DNA of 64,000 nucleotides. It comes from Acinetobacter calcoaceticus ANC 3811 (GTDB lineage Bacteria; Pseudomonadota; Gammaproteobacteria; Pseudomonadales; Moraxellaceae). Under the pieces are notes generated by a model. That model ran no database searches and was not told where the DNA came from. It was given only the letters and a program-made list of their open reading frames with translations. The stretch is from NCBI RefSeq assembly GCF_000399665.1, contig NZ_KB976986.1:2105545-2169544 (forward strand), in the 5' to 3' direction. Within the stretch, counting starts at the first letter, position 1. Each line of letters begins with the position of its first letter. Positions 47,967 to 57,539 of this stretch are shown here, in pieces. The translations under genes and the position numbers were made by a program.

Positions 47967-49592
47967 ATGAAAAGTTTTAAAGTTGCCCTTGCTCAGTTTT
48001 CTCCGCATATTGGCAATATTGACTCAAACACCAAAAAGATGATTGAGCAAGTAAATCAGGCGAAAAAACAAAACGCCGACCTGATTATTTTTCCCGAGCT
48101 TTCTGTTATTGGTTATCCAGCTGAAGACTTACTGCTACGTCCAAATTTAAATAAACGTATGCAAAAGGCTTTTGCTCAACTTGCCGAAGTTAAAGATATT
48201 GTCATGGTTTTCGGATTTGTGAACCAGACAGAAGATGGTCAACGTTATAATTCTGCTGCTGTCATGAAAGACGGTCAAGTTTTGGGTGTTTTTAACAAAC
48301 ACAATTTACCAAACTATGGCGTCTTTGATGAAAAACGTTATTTCCAAAAAGGACATCAGCATTTGGTGTTTGAATATCTTGGACATAAGTTTGGCGTATT
48401 GATTTGCGAAGATATCTGGTCAATTAATACCGTAAAACAGTTAAGCCAATTAAATGTGGATACTGTTCTTGTATTAAATGCATCACCATATGAAGTCGGC
48501 AAACCACAGCACCGCACACAAACCTTGAGTGAACTTGCAAAACAACTTCATCTAAACATTGTGTACGTTAACCAAGTGGGCGGACAAGATGATTTAATTT
48601 TTGATGGCACAAGTTTTGTCAGCAATAAAAATGGTGAAATTGCTTTACAAGCACCAAGCTTTAAAGAAGATCTTTACATCGCTGAATTTGACCCCAAAAA
48701 CAAATCATTTAAAGTCATAGAATCTGCTCCTGCTTTAGAAACCTTTGCAGAGATCTATCAAGGTTTAGTGCTGGCAACACGTGATTATGTAGAGCGCTCA
48801 GGCTTCCCAGGTGTAATTTTAGGCTTATCTGGCGGTATTGATTCTGCCCTTACACTTGCTATTGCTGTTGATGCAATCGGTGCAGAAAAAGTACAAGCCG
48901 TAATGATGCCTTATACTTATACTTCTCAAATTAGTGTAGAAGATGCGGCTGAACAAGCTCGTCGTATGGGTGTAACTTTCGGTATTGCTGAAATACATTC
49001 AGTTGTAAATAGCTTTATGCAAACCTTGTATCCTTTCTTTGGCAACTCACCAGCAGATACGACCGAAGAGAACTTACAAGCGCGTGCACGCGGCACATTA
49101 CTCATGGGCTTATCAAATAAATTTGGTAATTTAGTACTCGCTACTGGCAACAAATCTGAGCTTTCAGTTGGCTACTGTACACTTTACGGTGATATGGTTG
49201 GTGGCTTTGCAGTTCTAAAAGATGTTTATAAAACTATCGTGTTTGAATTAGCGAAATACCGCAATAGCTTAAGTGAAACTCCTGTTATTCCTGAACGTGT
49301 TATTACTCGTCCACCTTCAGCAGAACTTCGCCCAGACCAAAAAGACCAAGACTCTTTACCAGCATATGATGTATTAGATGCCATTCTTTACGCATACATT
49401 GAAGAAGATTTAAGTCAGGCAGATATTATTGCCAAAGGTTTTGATAAAGAAGTAGTTGAAAAAGTCATCCGTTTAGTTGATCGTAATGAATATAAACGTC
49501 GTCAAGGCGCGATTGGGCCGAGAATTACTTCTCGTGCATTTAGTCGTGAACGACGTTATCCGATTGTCAACGGTTGGACAGCGAATGACTGA
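47967..49592 (+). CDS. nadE: Glutamine-dependent NAD+ synthetase
   Basis: This 541-residue two-domain enzyme makes NAD from deamido-NAD. The N-terminal nitrilase-type glutaminase carries its Glu-Lys-Cys triad in FPELSVIGYPAEDLL, KHNLPNYGVFDEKRYF and GVLICEDIWS. The C-terminal synthetase has the ATP pyrophosphatase loop GLSGGIDSALTLAIA, the ATGNKSELSVGYCTLYGDMVGG ammonia-channel and active-site region, and late PPSAELRPDQKDQDSLP. Length is right for bacterial glutamine-dependent NadE. The next gene begins inside its last codons. Confidence 0.96.
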   Translation: MKSFKVALAQFSPHIGNIDSNTKKMIEQVNQAKKQNADLIIFPELSVIGYPAEDLLLRPNLNKRMQKAFAQLAEVKDIVMVFGFVNQTEDGQRYNSAAVMKDGQVLGVFNKHNLPNYGVFDEKRYFQKGHQHLVFEYLGHKFGVLICEDIWSINTVKQLSQLNVDTVLVLNASPYEVGKPQHRTQTLSELAKQLHLNIVYVNQVGGQDDLIFDGTSFVSNKNGEIALQAPSFKEDLYIAEFDPKNKSFKVIESAPALETFAEIYQGLVLATRDYVERSGFPGVILGLSGGIDSALTLAIAVDAIGAEKVQAVMMPYTYTSQISVEDAAEQARRMGVTFGIAEIHSVVNSFMQTLYPFFGNSPADTTEENLQARARGTLLMGLSNKFGNLVLATGNKSELSVGYCTLYGDMVGGFAVLKDVYKTIVFELAKYRNSLSETPVIPERVITRPPSAELRPDQKDQDSLPAYDVLDAILYAYIEEDLSQADIIAKGFDKEVVEKVIRLVDRNEYKRRQGAIGPRITSRAFSRERRYPIVNGWTAND

Positions 49593-50613
49593 GCAGAAAA
49601 ACTCATCAAAAACTACAACACTTGCTCAAGCACTTTTGCTTGAGCAAGTGGAATTTTTCAAAAAACAATTATCTATAGAAAACTCACCTATTTATTTCCA
49701 GCAGTTCATTCAACTCTTTATGCAACATGCTGACGAAATCAAGCTGCATGAAGTAGTTGATTTAGAGCAACTACAAGCCGTTGTGAAACGCTATGCTTTT
49801 GAAATGCAGCTAGGTGCTGGTTTACTTGAGTTTATTGGGGAAATTGCGCAGCGTATTTACCTATCTGCTATGAAGTCCCCAATTCAGCTACAAGATTTGG
49901 TATCTGATCACCAATTTGAAATGTGGCTCTCCAAATTTTTAGAAATGGAACATATTCCTCTTTATCTCAATCAGTTTTTAAGAAGCAGTCCTTCTGTACA
50001 ACAACTTTGCCAATATATTGCAACCTCAACCTTAGAACAAAAATTACCAAAATTTCTAAGCACATCTAGAGTTGATGACTACCACTTTGAGTGGCAACAT
50101 AAACTCAAAAAATTCTCCTTTCTACAGCAACAACGTCTTGAGCATAAACTTGAAACTTGGATTGCTAGCTTTATTCATGAGCAACTCACAGAATTAAGTC
50201 TTTTATCGAGTGAAGATTTAGAAAGTCTGATACGACATGTATGGGAAGATCTTAGACATAAAAAAATGTATGAGTTTATGAAGCAATTAACTCCTCTTGA
50301 TGTTGAAGAGTTCTTTGTTTTAATTTACGAATACTGGAAAGAATTACGCCAGTCACAATTTATGCAAGATCTTATTCTGTATGGCGTAGAAGTTTTTTAT
50401 GACTTTTATAAAGACGAAAGTTTATTTGAAGTATTAAGTGAGATTGGTTTAACTGAAACCGATTTACAAACTGAAGCCTTACGTTTTTACCCTAAGGTCA
50501 TGAATGCCTTTAATGAACACGGTATTTTAGAACCGTTACTTCAAACGATTTTAGCTCCTTTTTATCAAAGCTCAAAAACACTCGATATTATTGAAAAACA
50601 TTTTAATGAGTAA
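49585..50613 (+). CDS. Uncharacterised all-helical protein translationally coupled to nadE
   Basis: This is 342 residues from the ATG at 49585, which overlaps the nadE stop by eight bases (ATGACTGA), so translation is probably coupled. The protein is rich in leucine, phenylalanine, glutamine and glutamate, predicted almost entirely helical by composition. It has no cysteine-based or nucleotide-binding motif, no signal peptide and no obvious membrane segment. I do not recognise a family. The frame is open to 49477 inside nadE but that part is not credible. A tRNA-Met follows on the opposite strand. Confidence 0.75.
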   Translation: MTEQKNSSKTTTLAQALLLEQVEFFKKQLSIENSPIYFQQFIQLFMQHADEIKLHEVVDLEQLQAVVKRYAFEMQLGAGLLEFIGEIAQRIYLSAMKSPIQLQDLVSDHQFEMWLSKFLEMEHIPLYLNQFLRSSPSVQQLCQYIATSTLEQKLPKFLSTSRVDDYHFEWQHKLKKFSFLQQQRLEHKLETWIASFIHEQLTELSLLSSEDLESLIRHVWEDLRHKKMYEFMKQLTPLDVEEFFVLIYEYWKELRQSQFMQDLILYGVEVFYDFYKDESLFEVLSEIGLTETDLQTEALRFYPKVMNAFNEHGILEPLLQTILAPFYQSSKTLDIIEKHFNE

Positions 50614-50628
50614 AAAAAAGACAAAAAG

Positions 50629-50652
50629 AAACCATGCATGAGCATGGTTTTT
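50629..50652 (-). terminator. Terminator of the left tRNA-Met
   Basis: AAACCATGC (50629-50637) pairs with GCATGGTTT (50642-50650); on the minus strand it is followed by CTTTTTGTC, just beyond the tRNA 3' end. Confidence 0.8.
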
Positions 50653-50656
50653 AAAA

Positions 50657-50733
50657 TGGTGGCTATGACGAGACTTGAACTTGTGACCCCCGCATTATGA
50701 GTGCGGTGCTCTAACCAACTGAGCTACATAGCC
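50657..50733 (-). tRNA. tRNA-Met (CAT), left copy
   Basis: On the minus strand this reads GGCTATGTAGCTCAGTTGG... with anticodon loop CTCATAA between CCGCA and TGCGG, T-arm GTTCAAGTC and an encoded CCA end. The 77-base sequence closely follows E. coli elongator tRNA-Met. It is identical to the copy at 51664-51740. A strong promoter lies upstream. Confidence 0.95.
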
Positions 50734-50748
50734 GTAAACTGTGTGCGC

Positions 50749-50777
50749 ATTATCTATAGTTCTACAGAACAGGTCAA
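50749..50777 (-). promoter_or_regulatory. Promoter of the left tRNA-Met
   Basis: On the minus strand TTGACC (50777-50772), 17 bases, GATAAT (50754-50749), followed by a GC-rich GCGCAC discriminator typical of stable-RNA promoters under stringent control. Confidence 0.8.
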
Positions 50778-50890
50778 GAGTTCAAAACCACTAAATCCCA
50801 TCAAATGAACAAATAAGATTCAGTTCATCATTATTTGTTCATTTTTTAGAAAATTTGTGTTTTAAATAATTGATCAGCCACAGAAATATA

Positions 50891-51562
50891 TTAGAGATTT
50901 AATACTAGTTTTTTTCCTTTTGCTCTTGATACACAAATCATCATGCTCTTTTGTGAAGCCTTTTCTGCATCACTTAAGTATTGATCGAAATGTTCGGCCT
51001 CACCTTCTAAAATAGCCGTTTCACATGTACCGCAAACCCCTTCTCTGCATAAACATTCCACATCAATATTTAATGTTTCAATGGCTTGTAAAATTGTCTG
51101 ATTACTTTGTACTTCAATTTCCTGATTAGACTTAGCAAGTACAACAGTAAATGCTTCACCATCTTCAGGAACTGTTGAAGCAAATTGTTCCCAGTGGATA
51201 TATTCATCGCGGTAACGGTGCTTGTTACAACAATCAATCACAGCATCAATCATTGGTTTCGGCCCATAGACATGTGAGCCCTTAGGTTGTGATGAAATCA
51301 ATTCATCCAAATTTAATGCACAACCTTCTGAATCAACATAACTAAACATATGCTCAACATGTTTCTGCTTTAACTCATCTAACAAAGCCGCATGTTCAGG
51401 TGAACGGTAGGCATAATGTAATTCAAACTCAGTACCACGTGCTGCAAGCTCATCCATTTGAGGCAAGAATGGTGCAATACCAATACCACCTGCAATTAAG
51501 ATATGTTTATTACCTATTTCGGCTAATGGAAATAAATTTTTAAATATTAATAAATTAATCAA
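50891..51562 (-). pseudogene. 5'-truncated VanB/phthalate-dioxygenase-reductase-type oxidoreductase remnant
   Basis: The preserved part, about 215 residues, has the NAD-binding half (HILIAGGIGIAPFLPQ, GSHVYGPKPMIDAV) and a C-terminal plant-type 2Fe-2S ferredoxin domain with cysteines in CLCREGVCGTC...MICVSRAKG. Full-length members carry an N-terminal FMN domain of about 100 residues. Here the homology starts at KNLFPLAEI and there is no ATG, only a TTG at 51562. No Rieske oxygenase partner is adjacent. It lies between two tRNA-Met copies and is probably a dead remnant, though a TTG-started fragment cannot be excluded. Confidence 0.7.
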
Positions 51563-51635
51563 AAATCCAATAACATCTCATTATTATAAAATCGATCTTT
51601 AGAACTACGCTTTATCGGGAAATGAGCATAAAAAA

Positions 51636-51657
51636 AGACCACGCAGGAGCGTGGTCT
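51636..51657 (-). terminator. Terminator of the right tRNA-Met
   Basis: AGACCACGC (51636-51644) pairs with GCGTGGTCT (51649-51657); on the minus strand it is followed by TTTTTTTATG. Confidence 0.85.
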
Positions 51658-51663
51658 ATAAAA

Positions 51664-51740
51664 TGGTGGCTATGACGAGACTTGAACTTGTGACCCCCGC
51701 ATTATGAGTGCGGTGCTCTAACCAACTGAGCTACATAGCC
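51664..51740 (-). tRNA. tRNA-Met (CAT), right copy
   Basis: Identical in all 77 bases to the copy at 50657-50733, with anticodon CAT, intact stems and an encoded CCA end. The sequence just upstream is also similar (GTGCGCGCATTATCT on the plus strand), so promoter and gene were duplicated together. Confidence 0.95.
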
Positions 51741-51755
51741 GAAAACTGTGCGCGC

Positions 51756-51784
51756 ATTATCTTAGTTTCTTTAATGCACGTCAA
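51756..51784 (-). promoter_or_regulatory. Promoter of the right tRNA-Met
   Basis: On the minus strand TTGACG (51784-51779), 17 bases, GATAAT (51761-51756), then GCGCGC. It lies between rnpB and the tRNA and resembles the left copy's promoter. Confidence 0.8.
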
Positions 51785-51804
51785 GAAAAATTTTTAAATA
51801 AATT

Positions 51805-52164
<360 letters not shown>

Positions 52165-52187
52165 GCGCATATTAACAAATTTATTTA

Positions 52188-52947
<760 letters not shown>

Positions 52948-53078
52948 CTAGTACTCTAATTATATTGTGAACCTATTTTAGCAAAAGTTATACATGAGGC
53001 GAAATATTCATGTGCAGGAAAAACTTCACCTTAGCATCAGTTTACGGCACAATAGGCATAATTGTGGAAGTTTGAATT

Positions 53079-53555
53079 ATGGCGAAAGCAACAGTAGTGA
53101 AAAAACACAATGGCGGAACAATCGCACAAAACAAACGTGCCCGTCATGATTATTTTATCGAAGAAAAATTTGAAGCAGGCATGTCACTTCAAGGTTGGGA
53201 AGTAAAATCCTTACGTGCTGGACGTATGACTTTGACTGAAAGTTATGTGATTTTCAAAAATGGCGAAGCATTTTTACTTGGCTCACAAATTCAGCCTTTA
53301 TTATCAGCTTCGACTCATGTTGTACCTGAAGCAACACGTACCCGTAAGTTATTGCTCTCCCGACGTCAGCTTGAACACCTAATGGGTGCAGTTAACCAGA
53401 AAGGTTACTCATGCGTTCCTTTAGCGTGTTACTGGAAGGGTCATTTAGTCAAACTAGAGATTGCACTTGTGAAGGGTAAACAGCTTCATGACAAACGTGC
53501 AACTGAAAAAGACCGTGACTGGCAACGTGATAAAGCTCGTATATTTCATAAGTAA
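53079..53555 (+). CDS. smpB: tmRNA-binding protein SmpB
   Basis: This 158-residue OB-fold protein delivers tmRNA to stalled ribosomes. It contains [31 protein letters not shown], the [13 protein letters not shown] segment and the C-terminal [23 protein letters not shown] tail that enters the mRNA channel. The ssrA gene is not in the window. A terminator follows. Confidence 0.96.
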   Translation: MAKATVVKKHNGGTIAQNKRARHDYFIEEKFEAGMSLQGWEVKSLRAGRMTLTESYVIFKNGEAFLLGSQIQPLLSASTHVVPEATRTRKLLLSRRQLEHLMGAVNQKGYSCVPLACYWKGHLVKLEIALVKGKQLHDKRATEKDRDWQRDKARIFHK

Positions 53556-53561
53556 TAAAAT

Positions 53562-53588
53562 AAAAGCCTCTTTTCAGAGGCTTTTTTA
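53562..53588. terminator. Terminator between smpB and the flavodoxin gene
   Basis: AAAAGCCTC (53562-53570) pairs with GAGGCTTTT (53577-53585), followed by more T. It can act in both directions. Confidence 0.85.
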
Positions 53589-53602
53589 CGTCGTGAAGTT
53601 CA

Positions 53603-54154
53603 TTAGTTTAATCTGTATAAAAGACCTGCAATATATTCACCAAACCATTTAGCTGTATCTAAATCGCCTTGTGGAGGAGTAATTTCGACAGGCGCATTAT
53701 CTGACTGGGTCATCAAACCCAAGCAACTCGATAATCGGTTTAAATCTTTTTCACTATGCCCTGTCGTCATTAGAGGTAAACCTGACCAAAGCATGCCATG
53801 CTGCATGGCAAAAATATTTAATTGTTGTAATACCGCGAGTTTATCGCCGCTTAATCCACCCGAATTTGCAAAGCCAGCCGCAAGCTTGCCTTGCCACAAA
53901 CGTTCTTTCCAACGTTTAGAAGTACTGTCCATAAATTTTTTAAAATCGGCAGTCATACTTCCCATGTAAGTAGGTGATCCGAAAATAATACCTTGTGATG
54001 CATCAAGCGCATCCCAATCAATATGCTCAATATTCATTAAATGTACTTTCACCCCCATCACCTCTGCACCAGCAGCAATAGCAGAGGCCACCTTGGCGGT
54101 ATGACCATATGGACTGTGGTAAACAATTGAGAGATGTTTTTCAGGCAAAGACAT
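53603..54154 (-). CDS. Flavodoxin-family NAD(P)H:quinone oxidoreductase-like protein (WrbA-like)
   Basis: This 183-residue flavodoxin fold has the FMN phosphate loop SPYGHTAKVA near residues 14-23, GIIFGSPTYMGSMTADFKKFMD, matching WrbA-type 'fGtPTyfGnm..qmk.flD', and GFANSGGLSGDK. Members reduce quinones with NAD(P)H or act as electron carriers. The ribosome-binding site is weak. It converges on smpB; an AT-rich 190-base gap lies upstream, in which I see nothing definable. Confidence 0.82.
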   Translation of the reverse strand: MSLPEKHLSIVYHSPYGHTAKVASAIAAGAEVMGVKVHLMNIEHIDWDALDASQGIIFGSPTYMGSMTADFKKFMDSTSKRWKERLWQGKLAAGFANSGGLSGDKLAVLQQLNIFAMQHGMLWSGLPLMTTGHSEKDLNRLSSCLGLMTQSDNAPVEITPPQGDLDTAKWFGEYIAGLLYRLN

Positions 54155-54346
54155 AAGATTAAAATTTTGAGCGATTTTTTCTATTTTATCATTTTATTAG
54201 CGCTTGCTAAACCTACATCTATAAATATGAAATCGAAGAGTATGAATACACTTCACAATCCTAATATCGTTAAGCTAAATAAAAACTCTCTTACTTTGTT
54301 TAATTACTACAAAATAAGAGAGTGAATTTACTGTTATCTATGAAGC

Positions 54347-55084
54347 TTAGATAAAAACAAAGGTAGCCATACGCCCAGTCTTTGCATCACGACGATAAGA
54401 AAAATATTCATCGCTCTGTTGATATGAACATTGGTCTCCACCTAAAACCTGCTTCACACCTAGACTCTGCAAAATAAAACGTGCAATTGCATATAAATCT
54501 GCATGAAATTTATTTGGAGCTGCGCCCTCAACAAAAGCTGTTTCCAATTCAGGATACTTATCACAAAAAGCAGCCTTTACTTCAGCCCCGATTTCAAAAC
54601 AAGGTTGGCTAATCGCAGCTCCTAACCATGCCCAAGCTGGAGGGCGATGCATAGCGGCAACTGTGTTTTCAACAATCCCACCTGCTAAACCACGCCAACC
54701 CGCATGTAAGTTTGCGACTTCGGTACCCTCGGCATTACCCAACACAACAGGTAAGCAATCAGCAGTCATCATCATTAAAGCATGGCCTTTGGTTTGAGTG
54801 ACCAAACCATCACCAATTAAAGCCTTAAAAGGAATTTGTTCATTTACTGTATGGCAAATCGTACTATGTGTTTGAGTCATCCATGTCATTTTTTTAACAC
54901 CGAACTTAGCAAACTCATCTAGCAATATCATGCGATGTTGCTGAACACGTTGTGCCTCATCGTTGACATGTAAAGCCAGATTAAAGCCAGACAACTCAAG
55001 TTGATCCGTTGCTAATGCAAAAGGATGTTGGACACGTGTCTGTCCTACACATACGCCTTGAGGTAAACCTTGAACAAATTCCAT
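54347..55084 (-). CDS. pgeF: Peptidoglycan editing factor PgeF (YfiH, multicopper-oxidase-like)
   Basis: This is 245 residues from the ATG at 55084, which has AAGGA eight bases upstream and lies 10 bases after the rluD stop. The family residues appear as WMTQTHSTICH (first His), MMTADCLPVVLG (ADC, with Cys) and NLHAGWRGLAGGIVENT (HAGWRG). PgeF removes wrongly incorporated L-Ser from muropeptide precursors. Zinc or copper ligands are the H, C and H of these motifs. The order rluD-pgeF is common in gammaproteobacteria. Confidence 0.93.
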   Translation of the reverse strand: MEFVQGLPQGVCVGQTRVQHPFALATDQLELSGFNLALHVNDEAQRVQQHRMILLDEFAKFGVKKMTWMTQTHSTICHTVNEQIPFKALIGDGLVTQTKGHALMMMTADCLPVVLGNAEGTEVANLHAGWRGLAGGIVENTVAAMHRPPAWAWLGAAISQPCFEIGAEVKAAFCDKYPELETAFVEGAAPNKFHADLYAIARFILQSLGVKQVLGGDQCSYQQSDEYFSYRRDAKTGRMATFVFI

Positions 55085-55094
55085 ATACGCGTCC

Positions 55095-56147
55095 TTAGTA
55101 TGCAGCGTTTTCTGAACGTAATACATTTACTAAATGTGTAAAATCTTCAGGCCACGGCGCTTCAAATAGCATTTCTTCACCAGTACGAGGGTGTTTTAAA
55201 CCCAATTTAGCTGCATGCAATGCTTGGCGTTTAAAACCACGCAAAGTATCAATGAGTAATTCAGACGCCCCTGCTGGTACACGTACACGGTTCATATAAA
55301 TCTGATCACCGATCAGTCCATAACCGATATAACTAAAATGGACACGAATCTGATGAGTTCGACCTGTTTCAAGACGAGCTTGTACACGAGTAAAATCTTT
55401 AAAGCGTTCTTTTACATTGTAATGGGTCACAGCATCACGCCCGCCCGGTAAAATCGCCATTTTCACACGGTCAACTGGATGACGCTTGATAGGCTCATCA
55501 ATCGTACCGCCAGCAATAACATTGCCATAAACAACCAAGTCGTATACGCGGTAAACCGATTTATTTGCCAACTGTTTACTTAAAGAAAATTGTGCTTCAA
55601 GGCTTTTGGCAACAACTAACAAACCGCTAGTATCTTTATCAATACGATGTACTAAACCGGCGCGAGAAAGTTCCGACAATTTAGGGAAATGATAAAGCAA
55701 AGCATTCACTAAAGTTCCAGAACTATTGCCCGCCCCTGGATGTACCACCATACCGACTGGCTTGTTAATGACTAAAATTTCGTCATCTTCATAGACAATA
55801 TTAAGTGGAATATTTTCAGGTTGACTCGTGGTCTGAGCTTCAAGCTCAACTTCGAGTGTAAGCAGCTCTGTCCCTTCACAACGGTTCTTAGGCTTGACAA
55901 TATTACCATTCACCAACAGATGGCCATCCTTCAACCATTGTTTAAGCTTTTCACGTGAAAACTCATTCCACACCAAGGCCGCAACCTGATCGATGCGTTG
56001 TCCCAGATAGGTTTCATCTAACTGAACTTGCAACGATAAACGTGTTGCAGTTGTATCAGAAGTATGGTTATCTGCATCCTCAGAATCTTCAAGTAAATTG
56101 AAGTCGGTTTCAGATAAGTTTGTGTTTGAAGATTGTGTTGAAGTCAT
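55095..56147 (-). CDS. rluD: 23S rRNA pseudouridine(1911/1915/1917) synthase RluD
   Basis: This is 350 residues. An N-terminal acidic extension of about 35 residues is followed by an S4 RNA-binding domain (RIDQVAALVWNEFSREKLKQ). The RluA-family catalytic domain follows, with GLVHRIDKDTSGLLVVAK, whose aspartate is catalytic, and RTHQIRVHFSYIGYGLIGD. It modifies helix 69 of 23S rRNA. It is divergent from bamD by about 70 bases, the usual gammaproteobacterial arrangement, and likely shares a transcript with pgeF. Confidence 0.93.
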   Translation of the reverse strand: MTSTQSSNTNLSETDFNLLEDSEDADNHTSDTTATRLSLQVQLDETYLGQRIDQVAALVWNEFSREKLKQWLKDGHLLVNGNIVKPKNRCEGTELLTLEVELEAQTTSQPENIPLNIVYEDDEILVINKPVGMVVHPGAGNSSGTLVNALLYHFPKLSELSRAGLVHRIDKDTSGLLVVAKSLEAQFSLSKQLANKSVYRVYDLVVYGNVIAGGTIDEPIKRHPVDRVKMAILPGGRDAVTHYNVKERFKDFTRVQARLETGRTHQIRVHFSYIGYGLIGDQIYMNRVRVPAGASELLIDTLRGFKRQALHAAKLGLKHPRTGEEMLFEAPWPEDFTHLVNVLRSENAAY

Positions 56148-56218
56148 TTGATCATTGAGATAAAAGTGGTTTAATAGCGCAATTGTAGCTCATTGCCCAA
56201 CATAACAGAGGAGTTTTT

Positions 56219-57382
56219 ATGTCGCTACCACGTTATAAAATTACGATGCTTGCCTTATCTTTAGGTTTAGCGTCTGCATTTGTGGGCTGTAGCAGCAATC
56301 CAAGTAAAAAAGAAGTGGTCGATAGTGGCCCCCAATCTAGTGAACAAGCTTACTTTGAAAAGGCCCAAAAGTCGCTTGACCGCGGTCAATATCTTGATGC
56401 GACCAAGTCTTTAGAGGCAATCGATACTTATTATCCGACTGGGCAATACGCACAACAAGCACAACTTGAACTTCTATATTCAAAATTTAAACAAAAAGAT
56501 TATGAAGGCACGATTGCCTTAGCTGAACGTTTTATTCGTTTAAATCCTCAACATCCAAATGTAGATTATGCGTACTATGTTCGTGCTGTAGCGAATATGG
56601 AGCAAAACTACGACAGTTTGATGCGCTATACATCTTTGCAACAATCTCACCGTGATGTGAGTTATTTAAAAGTTGCTTATCAGAATTTTGTTGATTTAAT
56701 TCGTCGTTTTCCAAGTAGCCAATATTCAGTTGATGCCGCTCAGCGCATGAAATTTATTGGACAAGAGCTTGCTGAAAATGAAATGACTGCTGCACGCTTT
56801 AACATTAAACGTAAAGCTTGGATCGCAGCTGCCGAACGTTCACAATGGGTAATTGAACACTATCCACAAACGCCTCAAGTTCCAGAAGCATTAGCGACTT
56901 TGGCATATAGCTATAACCAATTAGGCGATAAAGCGACTTCACAACAATATATTGAAGTTTTAAAGCTTAATTACCCTAACTTGGTGAAAAAAGACGGCAC
57001 AGTTAACATGCGTGCTGCGCGTAAAGAAGGCAACTGGATTAACCGTGCAACTCTAGGTATTTTTGGTCGTGAATCTACGGCTGCAACGCCAGAAAGCACA
57101 GCTGAAGCAGAAGCTCCAAAACGTGGTTTCCTCAATCGCGTAAGCTTTGGTTTAATTGGTAATTCGAATAAAGAAGAAACTGAAGAACCAGAAAAAACAA
57201 CTGTTGAAGCTCCAAAGTCAGAGCGTAGTTGGACAAATCGTTTAAGCTTCGGTTTATTAGATAAACCTGAGCCACAACCAGCAGAAAATACAACTGTTGC
57301 CCCTGCTGTTAGTTCTACAGATGGATCAACTGATACTCAATCAGATGATGCAACACAAGGTACTAACGACGCAGCTCAATAA
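56219..57382 (+). CDS. bamD: Outer-membrane assembly lipoprotein BamD with an extended C-terminus
   Basis: This 387-residue protein has a signal peptide and lipobox AFVGC at about residues 20-24. TPR-rich BamD repeats occupy about 40-255 (EQAYFEKAQKSLDRGQYLDA, YPTGQYAQQAQLELLY, NVDYAYYVRAVANMEQ). Typical BamD is about 245 residues, so the last 120 are extra. That tail carries the motif [WF]-x-N-R-x-[ST]-[FL]-G-[IL] three times, with the N-R at 275-276, 306-307 and 340-341, separated by acidic, proline- and threonine-rich linkers. GAGGAG precedes the ATG. BamD is the essential partner of BamA in folding outer-membrane barrels. A terminator follows. Confidence 0.93.
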   Translation: MSLPRYKITMLALSLGLASAFVGCSSNPSKKEVVDSGPQSSEQAYFEKAQKSLDRGQYLDATKSLEAIDTYYPTGQYAQQAQLELLYSKFKQKDYEGTIALAERFIRLNPQHPNVDYAYYVRAVANMEQNYDSLMRYTSLQQSHRDVSYLKVAYQNFVDLIRRFPSSQYSVDAAQRMKFIGQELAENEMTAARFNIKRKAWIAAAERSQWVIEHYPQTPQVPEALATLAYSYNQLGDKATSQQYIEVLKLNYPNLVKKDGTVNMRAARKEGNWINRATLGIFGRESTAATPESTAEAEAPKRGFLNRVSFGLIGNSNKEETEEPEKTTVEAPKSERSWTNRLSFGLLDKPEPQPAENTTVAPAVSSTDGSTDTQSDDATQGTNDAAQ

Positions 57383-57407
57383 GTTACAAATTTTAAAAAG
57401 CACCAAT

Positions 57408-57442
57408 AAACAGGCAAGTGATACCACTTGCCTGTTTGTTTT
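57408..57442 (+). terminator. Terminator after bamD
   Basis: AAACAGGCAAGTG (57408-57420) pairs perfectly with CACTTGCCTGTTT (57425-57437), loop ATAC, followed by GTTTTTAT. Confidence 0.88.
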
Positions 57443-57539
57443 TATAAAATATTAAAATATTTATTGTGTAGATCTTGCCTCATCATGTCAGAATATTCTG
57501 ACCCACTCTCTCATCAGTTTTAATACGGTTATTTGAATT

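Noticed and set aside
50657..51740. The tRNA-Met pair as the ends of a genomic island
   Set aside because: The interval is about 1 kb, has no integrase and no mobility gene, and the repeat covers the entire tRNA and promoter rather than a 3' attachment core. A duplication scar is the simpler reading.
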